Shown here: piece after piece, positions 39,313 through 49,098 of the stretch
Position numbering within the stretch: the stretch's first letter is position 1
How the letters are laid out: each line of letters begins with the position of its first letter
Translations under genes and position numbers: made by a program
NCBI RefSeq assembly: GCF_029522115.1
Contig: NZ_JAKWFK010000011.1
Span: forward strand, 108,334 to 172,333
Direction: 5' to 3'
Length of the DNA stretch: 64,000 bases
Source of the DNA: Trinickia sp. Y13
GTDB lineage: Bacteria; Pseudomonadota; Gammaproteobacteria; Burkholderiales; Burkholderiaceae
The notes under the pieces: generated by a model
Databases searched by the model: none
Seen by the model: only the letters and a program-made list of their open reading frames with translations
What the model was told of the DNA's origin: nothing

Positions 39313-40494
39313 TTACAGCTTGCCGTAGCTATGCAGGCCCGACAAGAACATATTGACGCCCAGGAACGCGAATGTCGTGACGAGCAAACCGGTGAGCGCC
39401 CACCACGCGGCAGCCGTCCCTCGCAGCCCCTTCATCAAGCGCATATGCAGCCATGCCGCGTAGTTGAGCCACACGATCAACGCCCAGGTTTCTTTCGGAT
39501 CCCAGCTCCAGTACCCGCCCCATGCTTCGGCCGCCCACAATGCGCCCAGTATGGTTGCGACCGTGAAGAAGGCGAAGCCGACGGCAATCGACTTGTACAT
39601 GACATCGTCGAGCACGACCAGCGACGGCAAACGATCCGTGAAGACGCCGCGTTCGCTGAGCAAATAGGCCACCCCGACCATCGCCGACAGCGCGAACGAG
39701 CCATAGCCGATGAAGTTCGCGGGCACGTGGATCTTCATCCACCAGCTTTGTAGCGCGGGGACGAGCGGTTGGATCTGCTGTGCGTCGCGCGCGACCGAGT
39801 ACCACATCAAGAAGCCGACGGCGGCGCTGATGACCAGTAGAACAAAGGCGCCCAATGCACGGGTGGCGTAGTGCTGCTCGTAATACAGGTAGAACAGCGC
39901 CGTAATCAGACAAAACAGCACGAACACTTCGTAGAGGTTCGAAATGGGAATATGACCGACGTCGGCACCGATCAGGTACGACTCATACCAGCGCACCATC
40001 ATGCCGGTAAAGCCCATCAGGACGGCAAACCAGGTGAGCTTCGAGCCGATGGCGCCGCCCGACGGCGAGCGCGACAGCATGCCGATCCAGTAAAACAGCG
40101 TGGCAAGCACGAAAAGCGCGCTCATCCAAAGAATCGCCGACTGGCTCGACAAGAAGTATTTGAGGAAGAAGGCCGAGTCGGCCCGGGACAGGTCGCCGTG
40201 GTAGATCTGCAGCGACAGTAGCGCAAGCGCCGCAATGCTCACGGCAAGCAGGCGCACCGGCTTCCAGCGCCAGCCGAGCACGATGAGCGCGGGCACGGTG
40301 CATACCAGCACGAGCTTATCGTAGTAGTTCATGAACCCGTGGTACCGGGCAAGGCCAAAGCCGGCGCCCCCCGCAACGGCTAAGGCGAAGAGCCAATCGA
40401 ATACGCCTAAACGACGCAGGAACGAGCGCTCGTCCAAGGCGCCCGACTGCGCAGAAGCGGCCGGGTCAGAGCGGGAAACGTGTGTCAGATCCAT
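39313..40494 (-). CDS. ccsA: CcsA/ResC-type cytochrome c biogenesis haem-handling protein
   Basis: A 393-residue membrane protein with about eight helices. The periplasmic WWD haem-handling motif is WGGYWSWDPKETWALIVWLNYAAW, with nearby histidines (KIHVPANFIGYGSFALSAM and AAWLHMR). With ResB it exports haem and attaches it to apocytochrome CXXCH motifs (system II). Many genomes label this gene ccsB; the WWD motif makes it the CcsA/ResC half. It follows resB after 15 bp. Confidence 0.94.
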   Translation of the reverse strand: MDLTHVSRSDPAASAQSGALDERSFLRRLGVFDWLFALAVAGGAGFGLARYHGFMNYYDKLVLVCTVPALIVLGWRWKPVRLLAVSIAALALLSLQIYHGDLSRADSAFFLKYFLSSQSAILWMSALFVLATLFYWIGMLSRSPSGGAIGSKLTWFAVLMGFTGMMVRWYESYLIGADVGHIPISNLYEVFVLFCLITALFYLYYEQHYATRALGAFVLLVISAAVGFLMWYSVARDAQQIQPLVPALQSWWMKIHVPANFIGYGSFALSAMVGVAYLLSERGVFTDRLPSLVVLDDVMYKSIAVGFAFFTVATILGALWAAEAWGGYWSWDPKETWALIVWLNYAAWLHMRLMKGLRGTAAAWWALTGLLVTTFAFLGVNMFLSGLHSYGKL

Positions 40495-40509
40495 GATGAT
40501 TACCGAATA

Positions 40510-42744
40510 TCAATCTTGCGCGTCGGAAGACGACGCTATCGTCGCGCGGGGCGCCTCTGAACGAGCGTGTTCGCGCGCATTGTCACGCGCCGAGGCGGCC
40601 TCATGTGCGGACGCGCCCAGCACGGCGCCGACGGCGTCGCGAACCTTCCCGAATTCTTTCTCGAAGTCGAGCGTCTTGCGCGCCGTCGACATCGCCATCA
40701 CCACCGACGTGCCCGCGGCAGCGTCCTTCACCCAGAACCAAAGCCGCCGCTCACGAATATAGAACATCGAGAAAATGCCGGCCACGAGAAGCAGGCTGCC
40801 AAGATACACCACTTTCTTACCCGGTGCGCGCGTGAGCTGGAACACCGACGCCTGCACCTGTTTGAACGAATCTAGCTGCAGATAGACAGGCGATCCATAC
40901 AAGAAGCTGTCGGAAAGCGCGTTGATCGAATTTTGCACGAACCGGCTCTCGTTGGCGTTCGCGGGCGCGTCGGCCTCGCCTGCTCGCTCGCGAGCTAGTT
41001 GCCAGAGATCCCACGTTGACCCTTCGAGCATACGCAGCAATAGCGATGCCGCCTTCTGCTGCTCGCCCTTCGGCACCGAATGATCGATGAATGCCGCGAT
41101 CGATTGGAAGCCACCGGCGCGCTGCCCAGGCGGTAGGCTGCCTGGCACGGTGTCGGCTCCCGAGAACAGCGACAAGACCCGCGTCGCGCTTTCCTCCAGG
41201 TGGGCTCGCAGCTCGGGGGTCGAATCGGAGATCGAACGTTGCGCGAAGCGATGAGCGGCCTGCGCCCGCAGCGTGGGATTTTCCAGCGCCGCGCGCAACA
41301 TCATCCACTCTTTGACGCTGCCGTGCTCGTCGGCGGGAATCCGCAGATATCGGAACGGATCGTTCGGGGTCGTACGCATGCCCGCGAGGAAGAAGCGCGC
41401 GCCGTCCACTTCCACGGGCAGCATGTAGTTGTTGAACTCGCGCGCTTGGCCGTCCGTGCCGCGAATCTTGTACTGGACCGATGGCCCGACGTTGTGCAGA
41501 TCGCGCGGCATGGACGATTTTGCTCCGGACCCCAGCCGCTCGTCGAAGACTTCCTTGAGCGATTGGTGCGCCGCCACGCCGCGCGCGTCGGTCTGCCCGC
41601 TGCCGTTGGTGATGTTTTCGACATTGATGGCGCGGAAATCCGCGAATTCGACCGTCTGCCCGTTCACGCCCGGCATCGAAGCCGACAGTGGCGCCGAGCT
41701 GCCGATCGCGCCATTGACGGGCATCGTCTTGTCCGAATCGCTCGTCATAGGCCAGGCTGTCATCGACATCTCCGAGCCACCGTCCTGGAAGCTCGATTGA
41801 TAGATCGACACGCCATCGTACTGGAACGGTTTATTCACTTCGACGCGGGCGGGGACGCGCTTGCCGGTTTCGTGATCGACCACGACGATGTCGCTCGCAA
41901 AGAGCTTAGGCATGCCCGTCGAGTAATAGTCGACGATGAACTTCTTGAGTTCGATCGAGAACGGCAGGTCCTGAATCAGCGAGCCGTTGGGCTGATTCAG
42001 GATGGCCGTCGAAACGTGCTGCCCCTCGGGCACCCACGCGTAGCCGCGGAACGTCGGATTGGACTGCGAGAGGCGATGCGACGGCGAGATGTCGTTGATG
42101 ACGGCGTTCGTCGAGATCGGCGACTTGCCGAACAGCCACATTTGGAGCCTGATCGGCAGATTGCTGTCCATCAAACCGCCGATGCAGATCACGACGATGG
42201 CCAGGTGCGCGAAAATGTATCCGATCTTGGCCATGGCGCCGCGTTTAGCCGCGATCAGCGTCGCGCCGTCCACTTCGCGCACGAGATAGCGATACCCGAG
42301 CTTGCCCGCCAGCGTGGAGAGCTGCGCCGCGGTGTCGGCGCGCGAAGCACGGGCCTCGTACTCAGCTTTGTGATGGAACGCGCGCAAGCTGCCTTCGCGC
42401 ACTTTGAGCTTCCAGCTCTTGATGTCCGCGATCATCTTCGGCCCGTTGCGTACGACGCAAAGCGAAATCGAGACGATCAAGAAGCCGAGAATCAGCATGA
42501 ACCACCACGCGCTGTAGACCGTGTACAGGCTGAGTGCGCGGAAGATGTCCGCCCAAAACGGGCCGAATTGGTTGACGTAGTTGGGATAGGGGTCGTCTTG
42601 CGTGAGCACGGTGCCGACGATGCTGGCGATCGCGAGCACGACGAGCAACGCGATGGCAAAACGCATCGAGCTTAGCAACTCGACCGCGCTTTTGAGCACG
42701 CGCCGGTTGGACTTCACTTCGTAACCCGAGGTGGTAACGCTCAT
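40510..42744 (-). CDS. resB: ResB-family cytochrome c biogenesis protein
   Basis: A 744-residue membrane protein. Three N-terminal helices (SSMRFAIALLVVLAIASIVGT, YTVYSAWWFMLILGFLIVSISLC, IGYIFAHLAIVVICIGGLMD) are followed by a large periplasmic domain (residues about 200-645) and a last helix VVYLGSLLLVAGIFSMFYI. It is the ResB/Ccs1 partner of CcsA. ATG 42744 follows AGGAG. The 209-base leader contains two tandem hairpins (see repeat entry). Confidence 0.94.
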   Translation of the reverse strand: MSVTTSGYEVKSNRRVLKSAVELLSSMRFAIALLVVLAIASIVGTVLTQDDPYPNYVNQFGPFWADIFRALSLYTVYSAWWFMLILGFLIVSISLCVVRNGPKMIADIKSWKLKVREGSLRAFHHKAEYEARASRADTAAQLSTLAGKLGYRYLVREVDGATLIAAKRGAMAKIGYIFAHLAIVVICIGGLMDSNLPIRLQMWLFGKSPISTNAVINDISPSHRLSQSNPTFRGYAWVPEGQHVSTAILNQPNGSLIQDLPFSIELKKFIVDYYSTGMPKLFASDIVVVDHETGKRVPARVEVNKPFQYDGVSIYQSSFQDGGSEMSMTAWPMTSDSDKTMPVNGAIGSSAPLSASMPGVNGQTVEFADFRAINVENITNGSGQTDARGVAAHQSLKEVFDERLGSGAKSSMPRDLHNVGPSVQYKIRGTDGQAREFNNYMLPVEVDGARFFLAGMRTTPNDPFRYLRIPADEHGSVKEWMMLRAALENPTLRAQAAHRFAQRSISDSTPELRAHLEESATRVLSLFSGADTVPGSLPPGQRAGGFQSIAAFIDHSVPKGEQQKAASLLLRMLEGSTWDLWQLARERAGEADAPANANESRFVQNSINALSDSFLYGSPVYLQLDSFKQVQASVFQLTRAPGKKVVYLGSLLLVAGIFSMFYIRERRLWFWVKDAAAGTSVVMAMSTARKTLDFEKEFGKVRDAVGAVLGASAHEAASARDNAREHARSEAPRATIASSSDAQD

Positions 42745-42754
42745 TCAGACTCCT

Positions 42755-42846
42755 GTCGACCCGAGTTGACGCTTTGGCGCTTACTCGGGTCCCATGCTTC
42801 GCGGTCGACCCGAGCGAACGTTTCGCGCCTACTCGGGTGCATGCAC
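42755..42846. repeat. Two tandem copies of a 40-base hairpin unit
   Basis: Each copy starts GTCGACCCGAG, has a central arm of about 16 bases and closes with ACTCGGGT then CATGC. Copy 1 pairs ACCCGAGT (42759-42766) with ACTCGGGT (42783-42790); copy 2 pairs ACCCGAG (42808-42814) with CTCGGGT (42832-42838). The loops differ (TTGACGCTTTGGCGCTT against CGAACGTTTCGCGCCT), consistent with compensation around a conserved stem. Confidence 0.7.
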
Positions 42847-42856
42847 AGCAACACAA

Positions 42857-42907
42857 CAAAAAAGGGTGAGGGCCGACCGCCGACGGCGGTGGCGCTCCCA
42901 CCCTTTT
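42857..42907 (-). terminator. Intrinsic terminator after cytochrome c4
   Basis: AAAAGGGTG and CACCCTTTT pair around a region with an inner ACCGCC-GGCGGT stem; on the minus strand the second arm runs into a T6 stretch. Confidence 0.8.
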
Positions 42908-42953
42908 CTTCTTCTCGCCGGGAAACCCGGCGGTTATTCGTTCACGGTGGCGC

Positions 42954-43619
42954 TCAATGCAAGCCGGCGACGTAATCGGCGACCGCTTTGATCTCATTGT
43001 CCGACAACCGCGACGCGATGCCGTGCATCGCATCGTTGTTGTTCCGAGCGCCGGGGCCTTGCGCAAACGCATGGAGCTGAGCAACCGTATAGTCGGCCCA
43101 CTGCCCCGAAATGCGCGGGTACTGCACCGGGATGCCCGATCCCGTCGGCCCATGGCAGCTCGCGCAGGCCGGCACGCCTTTGTCGGCGATACCCGCACGA
43201 TAAATCTTTTGCCCGACGGGCACCGTGGCTGCGTCGTGCGCAACGCCGGGCTTGGGCGTTTGCCCCGCGAAATACGCGGCTACGTTGACCATGTCGCTAT
43301 CGGAGAGCGCTGCCGCCATCCCGGCCATGATCGGATTGCTGCGAGCGGCCGCCTGCGCGCCCGCTTGCACTTTGAAGTCTTTCAACTGCTTGACGAGATA
43401 GGCTTCATGCTGCCCCGCCAACTTCGGAAACGACCCGCTCGCGCTGTTGCCGTCCGCGCCGTGACAAGAGGCGCACACTTGCGTCGCAATCGCCTGCCCC
43501 CGATTGATGTCCGGCTTCGGTGAATCCGCCGCTCGCGTTTGCGCTGCCCACCCCAATAAACTTGCTGCTGCCACGACCTGAAGCACCTGCAAAGACTTGC
43601 ACAGTCGATTCATTCGCAC
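42954..43619 (-). CDS. Dihaem cytochrome c4
   Basis: A 221-residue periplasmic electron carrier with a signal peptide cleaved near A30. There are two CXXCH sites, CASCH at C49 and CASCH at C152, and two similar cytochrome c folds, the second ending in an AVADYVAGLH helix. MAGMAAALSDSDMVNVAAYFA and the repeated GKKYYRAG-like segment fit cytochrome c4. It lies upstream of the system II maturation genes that attach its haems. Confidence 0.93.
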   Translation of the reverse strand: MRMNRLCKSLQVLQVVAAASLLGWAAQTRAADSPKPDINRGQAIATQVCASCHGADGNSASGSFPKLAGQHEAYLVKQLKDFKVQAGAQAAARSNPIMAGMAAALSDSDMVNVAAYFAGQTPKPGVAHDAATVPVGQKIYRAGIADKGVPACASCHGPTGSGIPVQYPRISGQWADYTVAQLHAFAQGPGARNNNDAMHGIASRLSDNEIKAVADYVAGLH

Positions 43620-43938
43620 ACCCGGTTTCTGTCTTGTGAGAATAGAGTGCCCTCAAACGCCCGGTTTCCGGGCCCGCCCGAATAGGCGGCAGGATCGCCA
43701 AGCGGCCCGGCGATGTCCCAGAGAGGTCAATGCAAAAACGGCGACCCGTTGCCGCTAAAAGCCACGCGGCTAAAAGCTCGAAGCGCTTGCGTGATGCGGG
43801 CAAACACAGCGGCCGGTCGTCAGTAAACCGTCGTATTGTACAATAACTCGCTAACCGCCAAGACGCCAGTCGGGCATCCCCCGGCGCTCATGAGCGCCGC
43901 CACTCGGGCGTTGCACACGCTCTCCTTCCTGTCTCGCC
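43620..43938. other. Divergent control region, cytochrome c4 / engB
   Basis: About 320 bases with no supported gene. It holds a 16-base perfect palindrome, GGCGCTCATGAGCGCC (43883-43898), 40 bases before the engB start, a repeated GCTAAAAGC at about 43753 and 43769, and a TACAAT near 43849 that may be the engB -10. Confidence 0.4.
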
Positions 43939-44586
43939 ATGGCCTTCCTGTTGCATCAAGCCCGCTTCTACACGACCGTCAATCACCTGCGCGACCTGCC
44001 CGCCACGGTCCAGCCCGAGATCGCCTTCGCGGGCCGCTCGAACGCCGGCAAATCGACGGCCATCAACATTTTGTGCAACCAAAAGCGGCTCGCGTTCGCG
44101 AGTAAAACGCCAGGGCGCACGCAGCATATCAACTACTTCAGCGTGGGGCCGGAAATCGAGCCGGTCGGGTACCTCGTCGATCTGCCAGGCTACGGCTACG
44201 CCGAAGTGCCCGGCGCGGCCAAGGCGCACTGGGAAGCGCTGCTTTCGAGTTACCTGCAAAGCCGCGCCCAGCTTCGCGGCATGATCTTGATGATGGATGC
44301 CCGCAGGCCGTTGACGGAGCTGGACAAACGCATGATCGAATGGTTTGCGCCGACCGGCAAACCGATCCACAGCTTGCTGACCAAATGCGACAAACTGACG
44401 CGACAAGAATGCACCAACGCACTGCGCGCAACGGAGAAAGGGTTTGCCGAATATCGGGCGGCAGGCTATGCGGGCGAACTCAGCGCCCAATTGTTTTCGG
44501 CGCTCAAACGCGTGGGGCTCGACGAAGCGCACGCCCGGATCGAAGGCTGGTTGGCGACGGGCGCGATGAGCGGCGCGACCGATTGA
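43939..44586 (+). CDS. engB: EngB (YsxC), ribosome biogenesis GTPase
   Basis: A 215-residue GTPase of the EngB/YihA family needed for 50S subunit assembly. G1 is GRSNAGKS (32-39), G3 is DLPGYG, G4 is TKCDKLT and the later SALKR-type segment serves as G5. [21 protein letters not shown] is the switch region. The start ATG gives [14 protein letters not shown], the usual N-terminus. Confidence 0.96.
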   Translation: MAFLLHQARFYTTVNHLRDLPATVQPEIAFAGRSNAGKSTAINILCNQKRLAFASKTPGRTQHINYFSVGPEIEPVGYLVDLPGYGYAEVPGAAKAHWEALLSSYLQSRAQLRGMILMMDARRPLTELDKRMIEWFAPTGKPIHSLLTKCDKLTRQECTNALRATEKGFAEYRAAGYAGELSAQLFSALKRVGLDEAHARIEGWLATGAMSGATD

Positions 44587-44675
44587 CGCCGTCGCACGGA
44601 GGCCGATGCGCGCAGAGCGCGCCCATGCGGCATATCGCCACGGCAACCGCGGCTGAAAACGACGGGAAAGCGCGA

Positions 44676-44703
44676 TAAAAAAACCCGCCGAACATCGGCG
44701 GGT
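44676..44703 (-). terminator. Minus-strand intrinsic terminator between engB and hemB
   Basis: Nine-base stem ACCCGCCGA/TCGGCGGGT with a three-base loop and T7 on the minus strand. On the plus strand it is followed by CAAACAG, so it would not end engB transcripts. Confidence 0.85.
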
Positions 44704-44797
44704 CAAACAGCCTAATCGAAAAACGACAGGCACCCGCTCAGGGAGGAGAAGCGGGGAGGTCCGCCGCGTGTGCCTTTCGGCGGCACGCGCTTCGCTC
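44676..44797 (-). ncRNA. Candidate small RNA with anti-Shine-Dalgarno hairpin loop
   Basis: On the minus strand a TATGAT -10 (44805-44810) preceded by TGG leads to about 120 bases with no reading frame and three hairpins: an imperfect CGCGTGCC stem with a GCCGAAA loop; CCCGCT-AGCGGG (44733-44755) whose 11-base loop TCTCCTCCCTG is complementary to Shine-Dalgarno GGAGG; and the terminator ACCCGCCGA-TCGGCGGGT (44683-44703) followed by T7. The terminator faces away from both flanking genes and would otherwise be orphaned. Confidence 0.55.
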
Positions 44798-44804
44798 GAT
44801 CGCT

Positions 44805-44820
44805 ATCATATACCATTGTT
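44805..44820 (-). promoter_or_regulatory. Candidate extended -10 promoter of the small RNA
   Basis: ACAATGGTATATGATAG on the minus strand gives TGG before TATATG/TATGAT. No clear -35 is present at 16-18 bases, so an extended -10 would have to compensate. Confidence 0.35.
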
Positions 44821-44870
44821 TGCCAGAGCATTTGCGCCGGCTTGATCGGCGTTTTCCGCCAATCCGATAG

Positions 44871-45881
<1,011 letters not shown>

Positions 45882-46209
45882 GAGAACCGAGCACCCGGTA
45901 CTGCCCGATGCGGTCATTGCCTCTCGCACGAATTGCAGGCAAGGGCCGCGAACGGTTACTACGTCAACGGGTCGCGAGGTAGGCGATGGAGCGCGGTCGC
46001 CGCATCGAAGCGGCGCACCGGACGATGCCCGAGGGCGGGACCCGCGCCGCGTTAGCGCTTGACGCAGTCAATCCCGTAAAAAAGGCGCATCACTCTCATC
46101 TCCCGGCGTGATTTTCGACGCGGCCGCAAAAAAGCGGCCGACGGATTGGTCGGCCAATACGGTTGTTTCGCGGGAACCCAGAACGACGGCGGACGCGCGC
46201 CCAGTCTCG
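45882..46209. other. Convergent intergenic region hemB / dsbD
   Basis: About 330 bases without a supported gene between the 3' ends of hemB and dsbD. The only strong element is the dsbD terminator near its right end; no terminator for hemB was recognised. Confidence 0.5.
46127..46154 (-). terminator. Intrinsic terminator after dsbD
   Basis: GGCCGAC (46135-46141) pairs with GTCGGCC (46148-46154), followed on the minus strand by GC and a T6 run. An overlapping stem CGGCCGC/GCGGCCG has the same T6 as its loop, so two alternative hairpins compete. Confidence 0.75.
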
Positions 46210-48066
46210 CTAACTGAACGCGGACGCGACTCGATCAAGGCTACGCAAGAAGGTATCGGCCGACTCATAGCCGACGACACGCAGCACTTCTTTCCCGTTC
46301 CGATCAAAGAAAATGATGCCCGGCGGGCCGAACAGATCGAAGCGCTTTAGCAACGCCCGATCGTCGACATTATTCGCCGTGACGTCCGCACGCAGCAATT
46401 GCAGTTGCGCCAAACGCGCTTGCACACGTTTATCCGAGAATGTGAAGCGCTCCATTTCCTTGCAACTCACGCACCAGTCCGCATAGAAGTCGAGCATGGC
46501 TGGTCGAGCTGCAGTCTTGAGCAGCGCATCCAACTTCGCCGAAGATTGGACGGGCGCAAAAGCCGCCGGGGTCGGCACGGACCCAGCCGCCGTGGCGGAT
46601 TCGCCGCCAACGCGCGCAGCCAACACGGCTAGCGGCCGCACGGGGTCGTTGGAGCCGGCAGCAAGGCCAACGAGCAGCACCGCAGCCCAAATGGCCATCC
46701 CGGCGCCAAGGCCGCGGCCCAACCGGCGCCAAATAGATGCCCCGCCCGTATTCGGCGTGAACAAGCCCAATGCGGCCGCCGCGACCAACAGCCACACGGC
46801 CGCGAGCAGCATTTGCGGCGCCGCGGACAATACCGGCCAAACGATCCAGAGGGCCGCCGCCAACAGCACGACGCCAAAAAACACCTTCACGCCATCCATC
46901 CATGCGCCGGCACGCGGCAGCAGCGTACCCGCGCCGAGGCCGATGATCAGCAGGGGTACACCAAGACCCAACCCCATGGAAAACAAAGCAAACCCGCCAA
47001 GGACCGCGTTGCCCGTATGCGCGATGAACGCCAAGACTGCGAAGAGCGGCGCCGTCATGCATGCGCCGACGACAAGCGCCGAGAGCGCCCCCATCGCCGC
47101 CACGGCCGCGAACGTGCCGCCTGAGCGACGGCTCGAGGCCTGCGATACGCTATCTTGCCAGCGCTGCGGCAGCACGAGATCGACGCCCGCGATCAACGTC
47201 AGCGCAAACGCCGTCAACAACACCCCGAAGGCGCCCAGCACCCAGGGATTCTGCAGCCACGCGCCGAGCGATTGGCCGACGAGCGCCGCCGCGATGCCAA
47301 GCGCGGTGTATACGAGCGCCATGCCGATGACGTACGCCAGCGACAGCGCGAAGCCGCGACGGTGCGACACTTTGCCGCCCTGCCCGATGATGATCGCCGA
47401 CACGATCGGAATCATCGGATAGGAGCAAGGTAGCAGGCTAAGCACGAGGCCCGCCACGAAATAGAGCCCCACCGTAGCGGCGAAGCTACCGCCTTGCAGC
47501 AGCGATTGTGCGTAATCGGCACTCGTCACGCGCTCGTACCACGAGCCGCGCTGCGTGCCGGATACGCTCGCTCGAGCGCTCCCGCCGGTATCCGCGCTAG
47601 CGCTCAGCGCCGCGCCGCTCACGCGATAGACGTGCTCCGCGGGAGGATAGCAAATGCCCGCGTCGGCACAGCCCTGCGAGGTCACCACTAGGTCGAACGG
47701 TCCCGAGGCGGCTTGCACGGGCACGCGAACGGTCAAATCGCCGCGGTAGGTTTCGACGTTCTTTTGAAAGGTCGGATCGAATTTGACGTGGCCCGCCGGC
47801 AACTGCGCGGCGCCCAGCGTAGCGGAACCGCCTTTGACGGCGAACTGGAACCGTTCTCGATACAGGTAATAGCCGTCGGCGATCTTGAAATGAACATCGA
47901 CCTCGTGCGGCGTTTCGTCCGCATTGAAGCGAAACGCCACGGACGGGTCGAGGAAATCGTCGGCGTGGGCGAGGCTGGCATGCCCCGCCCCAAGGCAAAC
48001 GCATGCGATGACGAGCAATACCAGGCGCGAGAAAAATCGCGTCGGATCGAGAAGCGGGCTAAACAT
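46210..48066 (-). CDS. dsbD: DsbD, thiol:disulfide interchange protein
   Basis: A 618-residue three-domain redox relay moving electrons from cytoplasmic thioredoxin to the periplasm. After a signal peptide the alpha domain has its cysteine pair in SQGCADAGICYPPAE; the central eight-helix domain has LLPCSYPMIPIVSAI and VGACMTAPLFAVLAF; the gamma domain has the thioredoxin motif DFYADWCVSCKEME. ATG 48066 lies inside the 3' end of cutA (eight-base overlap), so cutA and dsbD are coupled. Confidence 0.95.
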   Translation of the reverse strand: MFSPLLDPTRFFSRLVLLVIACVCLGAGHASLAHADDFLDPSVAFRFNADETPHEVDVHFKIADGYYLYRERFQFAVKGGSATLGAAQLPAGHVKFDPTFQKNVETYRGDLTVRVPVQAASGPFDLVVTSQGCADAGICYPPAEHVYRVSGAALSASADTGGSARASVSGTQRGSWYERVTSADYAQSLLQGGSFAATVGLYFVAGLVLSLLPCSYPMIPIVSAIIIGQGGKVSHRRGFALSLAYVIGMALVYTALGIAAALVGQSLGAWLQNPWVLGAFGVLLTAFALTLIAGVDLVLPQRWQDSVSQASSRRSGGTFAAVAAMGALSALVVGACMTAPLFAVLAFIAHTGNAVLGGFALFSMGLGLGVPLLIIGLGAGTLLPRAGAWMDGVKVFFGVVLLAAALWIVWPVLSAAPQMLLAAVWLLVAAAALGLFTPNTGGASIWRRLGRGLGAGMAIWAAVLLVGLAAGSNDPVRPLAVLAARVGGESATAAGSVPTPAAFAPVQSSAKLDALLKTAARPAMLDFYADWCVSCKEMERFTFSDKRVQARLAQLQLLRADVTANNVDDRALLKRFDLFGPPGIIFFDRNGKEVLRVVGYESADTFLRSLDRVASAFS

Positions 48067-48391
48067 GTGTCGTTCTATGCGTTTCGGTCTCCACCCATTG
48101 CGCGTAGCCGCTCGATGCGGCGGTCTGCCACGAGAGGACTTCGGGTGTTTCGTACGGATGGTTAGCAAGAATAAGTTGCTCGAGTTCATGCGCCCGCATA
48201 GCGCTTGTCTTGAACAACAACTGGATCTCCTCGGCCGTTTCGACCTGCCCCTTCCAGCGATAACGAGAGCGCACGGCGCCAAGCTCGGTCACACAAGCGC
48301 TCAGACGCTGGTCGAGCGCCATCTGCGCAAGCCGTTGCGCCGATTCCTTGTCGGGTACAGTGGTGAGCATCAGCACGACGGGCAACGACAC
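48059..48391 (-). CDS. cutA: CutA, divalent-ion tolerance protein
   Basis: A 110-residue small trimeric ferredoxin-like protein: LMLTTVPDKESAQRLAQMAL, SACVTELGAVRSRYRWKGQVE, EIQLLFKTSA and HPYETPEVLSWQT. The best start is GTG at 48391, giving MSLPVVLMLTTVPD, with AAGG nine bases before it; the upstream ATG would add 55 Arg/Gly-rich residues. Its cellular role is uncertain despite the copper-tolerance name. The 3' end overlaps the dsbD start, an order seen in other proteobacteria. Confidence 0.9.
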   Translation of the reverse strand: MSLPVVLMLTTVPDKESAQRLAQMALDQRLSACVTELGAVRSRYRWKGQVETAEEIQLLFKTSAMRAHELEQLILANHPYETPEVLSWQTAASSGYAQWVETETHRTTHV

Positions 48392-48540
48392 GACGGAGCA
48401 CCTTGGAAGCGGTGAATATGCCGCTATGCTATCACCGACGCTGCGCACACCGCCCGCGCCGCGATCGACGCCGCCAAGGTCTTTTCGACCTGTGCCCCCT
48501 CGGCTCACGCAGCCCCGACCAAGTGGAATGCGCCCTAGAT

Positions 48541-48573
48541 ATGCAAAAAGGGCCAAGCTTGCGCTTGGCCCTT
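48541..48573 (-). terminator. Intrinsic terminator of the alpha operon after rplQ
   Basis: AAGGGCCAAGC pairs with GCTTGGCCCTT (48548-48573), an 11-base perfect stem with a four-base loop, then TTTGC on the minus strand. Confidence 0.85.
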
Positions 48574-48615
48574 CTGCTGAATAACGAGGGCACGCGCCTA
48601 AGCGCGTAGCACCGC

Positions 48616-49011
48616 TTATTCCGCGTCTTGCACTTCTTCCGCTTCCACCGGCTCCGGACGATCGAGCAATTCGACGAGCGCCATCGGTGCGTTATCGCCA
48701 ACACGGAAACCGAATTTCAGGATACGGAGGTAGCCACCCGGACGGTTCGCGAAACGCGGGCCCAGAACGTCGAACAGCTTCGTGACCGAATCGCGGTCGC
48801 GCAGGCGGTTGAACGCGAGGCGACGGTTGGCGAGCGAGGGCTTCTTGCCGAGCGTGATGAGGGGCTCGACGACTTTGCGGAGTTCTTTCGCCTTCGGCAG
48901 CGTCGTCTTGATGACTTCGTGCTCGATCAGCGAGTTGGACATGTTACGGAGCATTGCCAAACGGTGGCTGCTCGTGCGGTTCAGTTTCCGCAGACCATGA
49001 CGGTGACGCAT
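48616..49011 (-). CDS. rplQ: Ribosomal protein bL17
   Basis: A 131-residue 50S protein at the tunnel exit (E. coli 127). [20 protein letters not shown] and [18 protein letters not shown] are conserved. Last gene of the alpha operon; it follows rpoA after 164 bp that contains a terminator-like hairpin, so its level may be set partly independently. Confidence 0.98.
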   Translation of the reverse strand: MRHRHGLRKLNRTSSHRLAMLRNMSNSLIEHEVIKTTLPKAKELRKVVEPLITLGKKPSLANRRLAFNRLRDRDSVTKLFDVLGPRFANRPGGYLRILKFGFRVGDNAPMALVELLDRPEPVEAEEVQDAE

Positions 49012-49098
49012 TTCAGTTCCTTGATTCGAAGTTTTGATCCAGCTCTTCTATCGTCCCACCGCGAAACGCCGCTAGCGATGAAGACACGGGCCGGTATG

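Noticed and set aside
42755..42846. Possible CRISPR array
   Set aside because: Only two repeat units, immediately adjacent, each a hairpin; no spacers and no cas genes.
44683..44703. Terminator for engB
   Set aside because: On the plus strand the stem is followed by CAAACAG, not a T-run; the T-run is on the other strand.
44676..44797. 4.5S SRP RNA or 6S RNA
   Set aside because: The conserved SRP GGAAGCAG-type loop and the long rod of 6S RNA are absent; only the terminator and two short hairpins are present.
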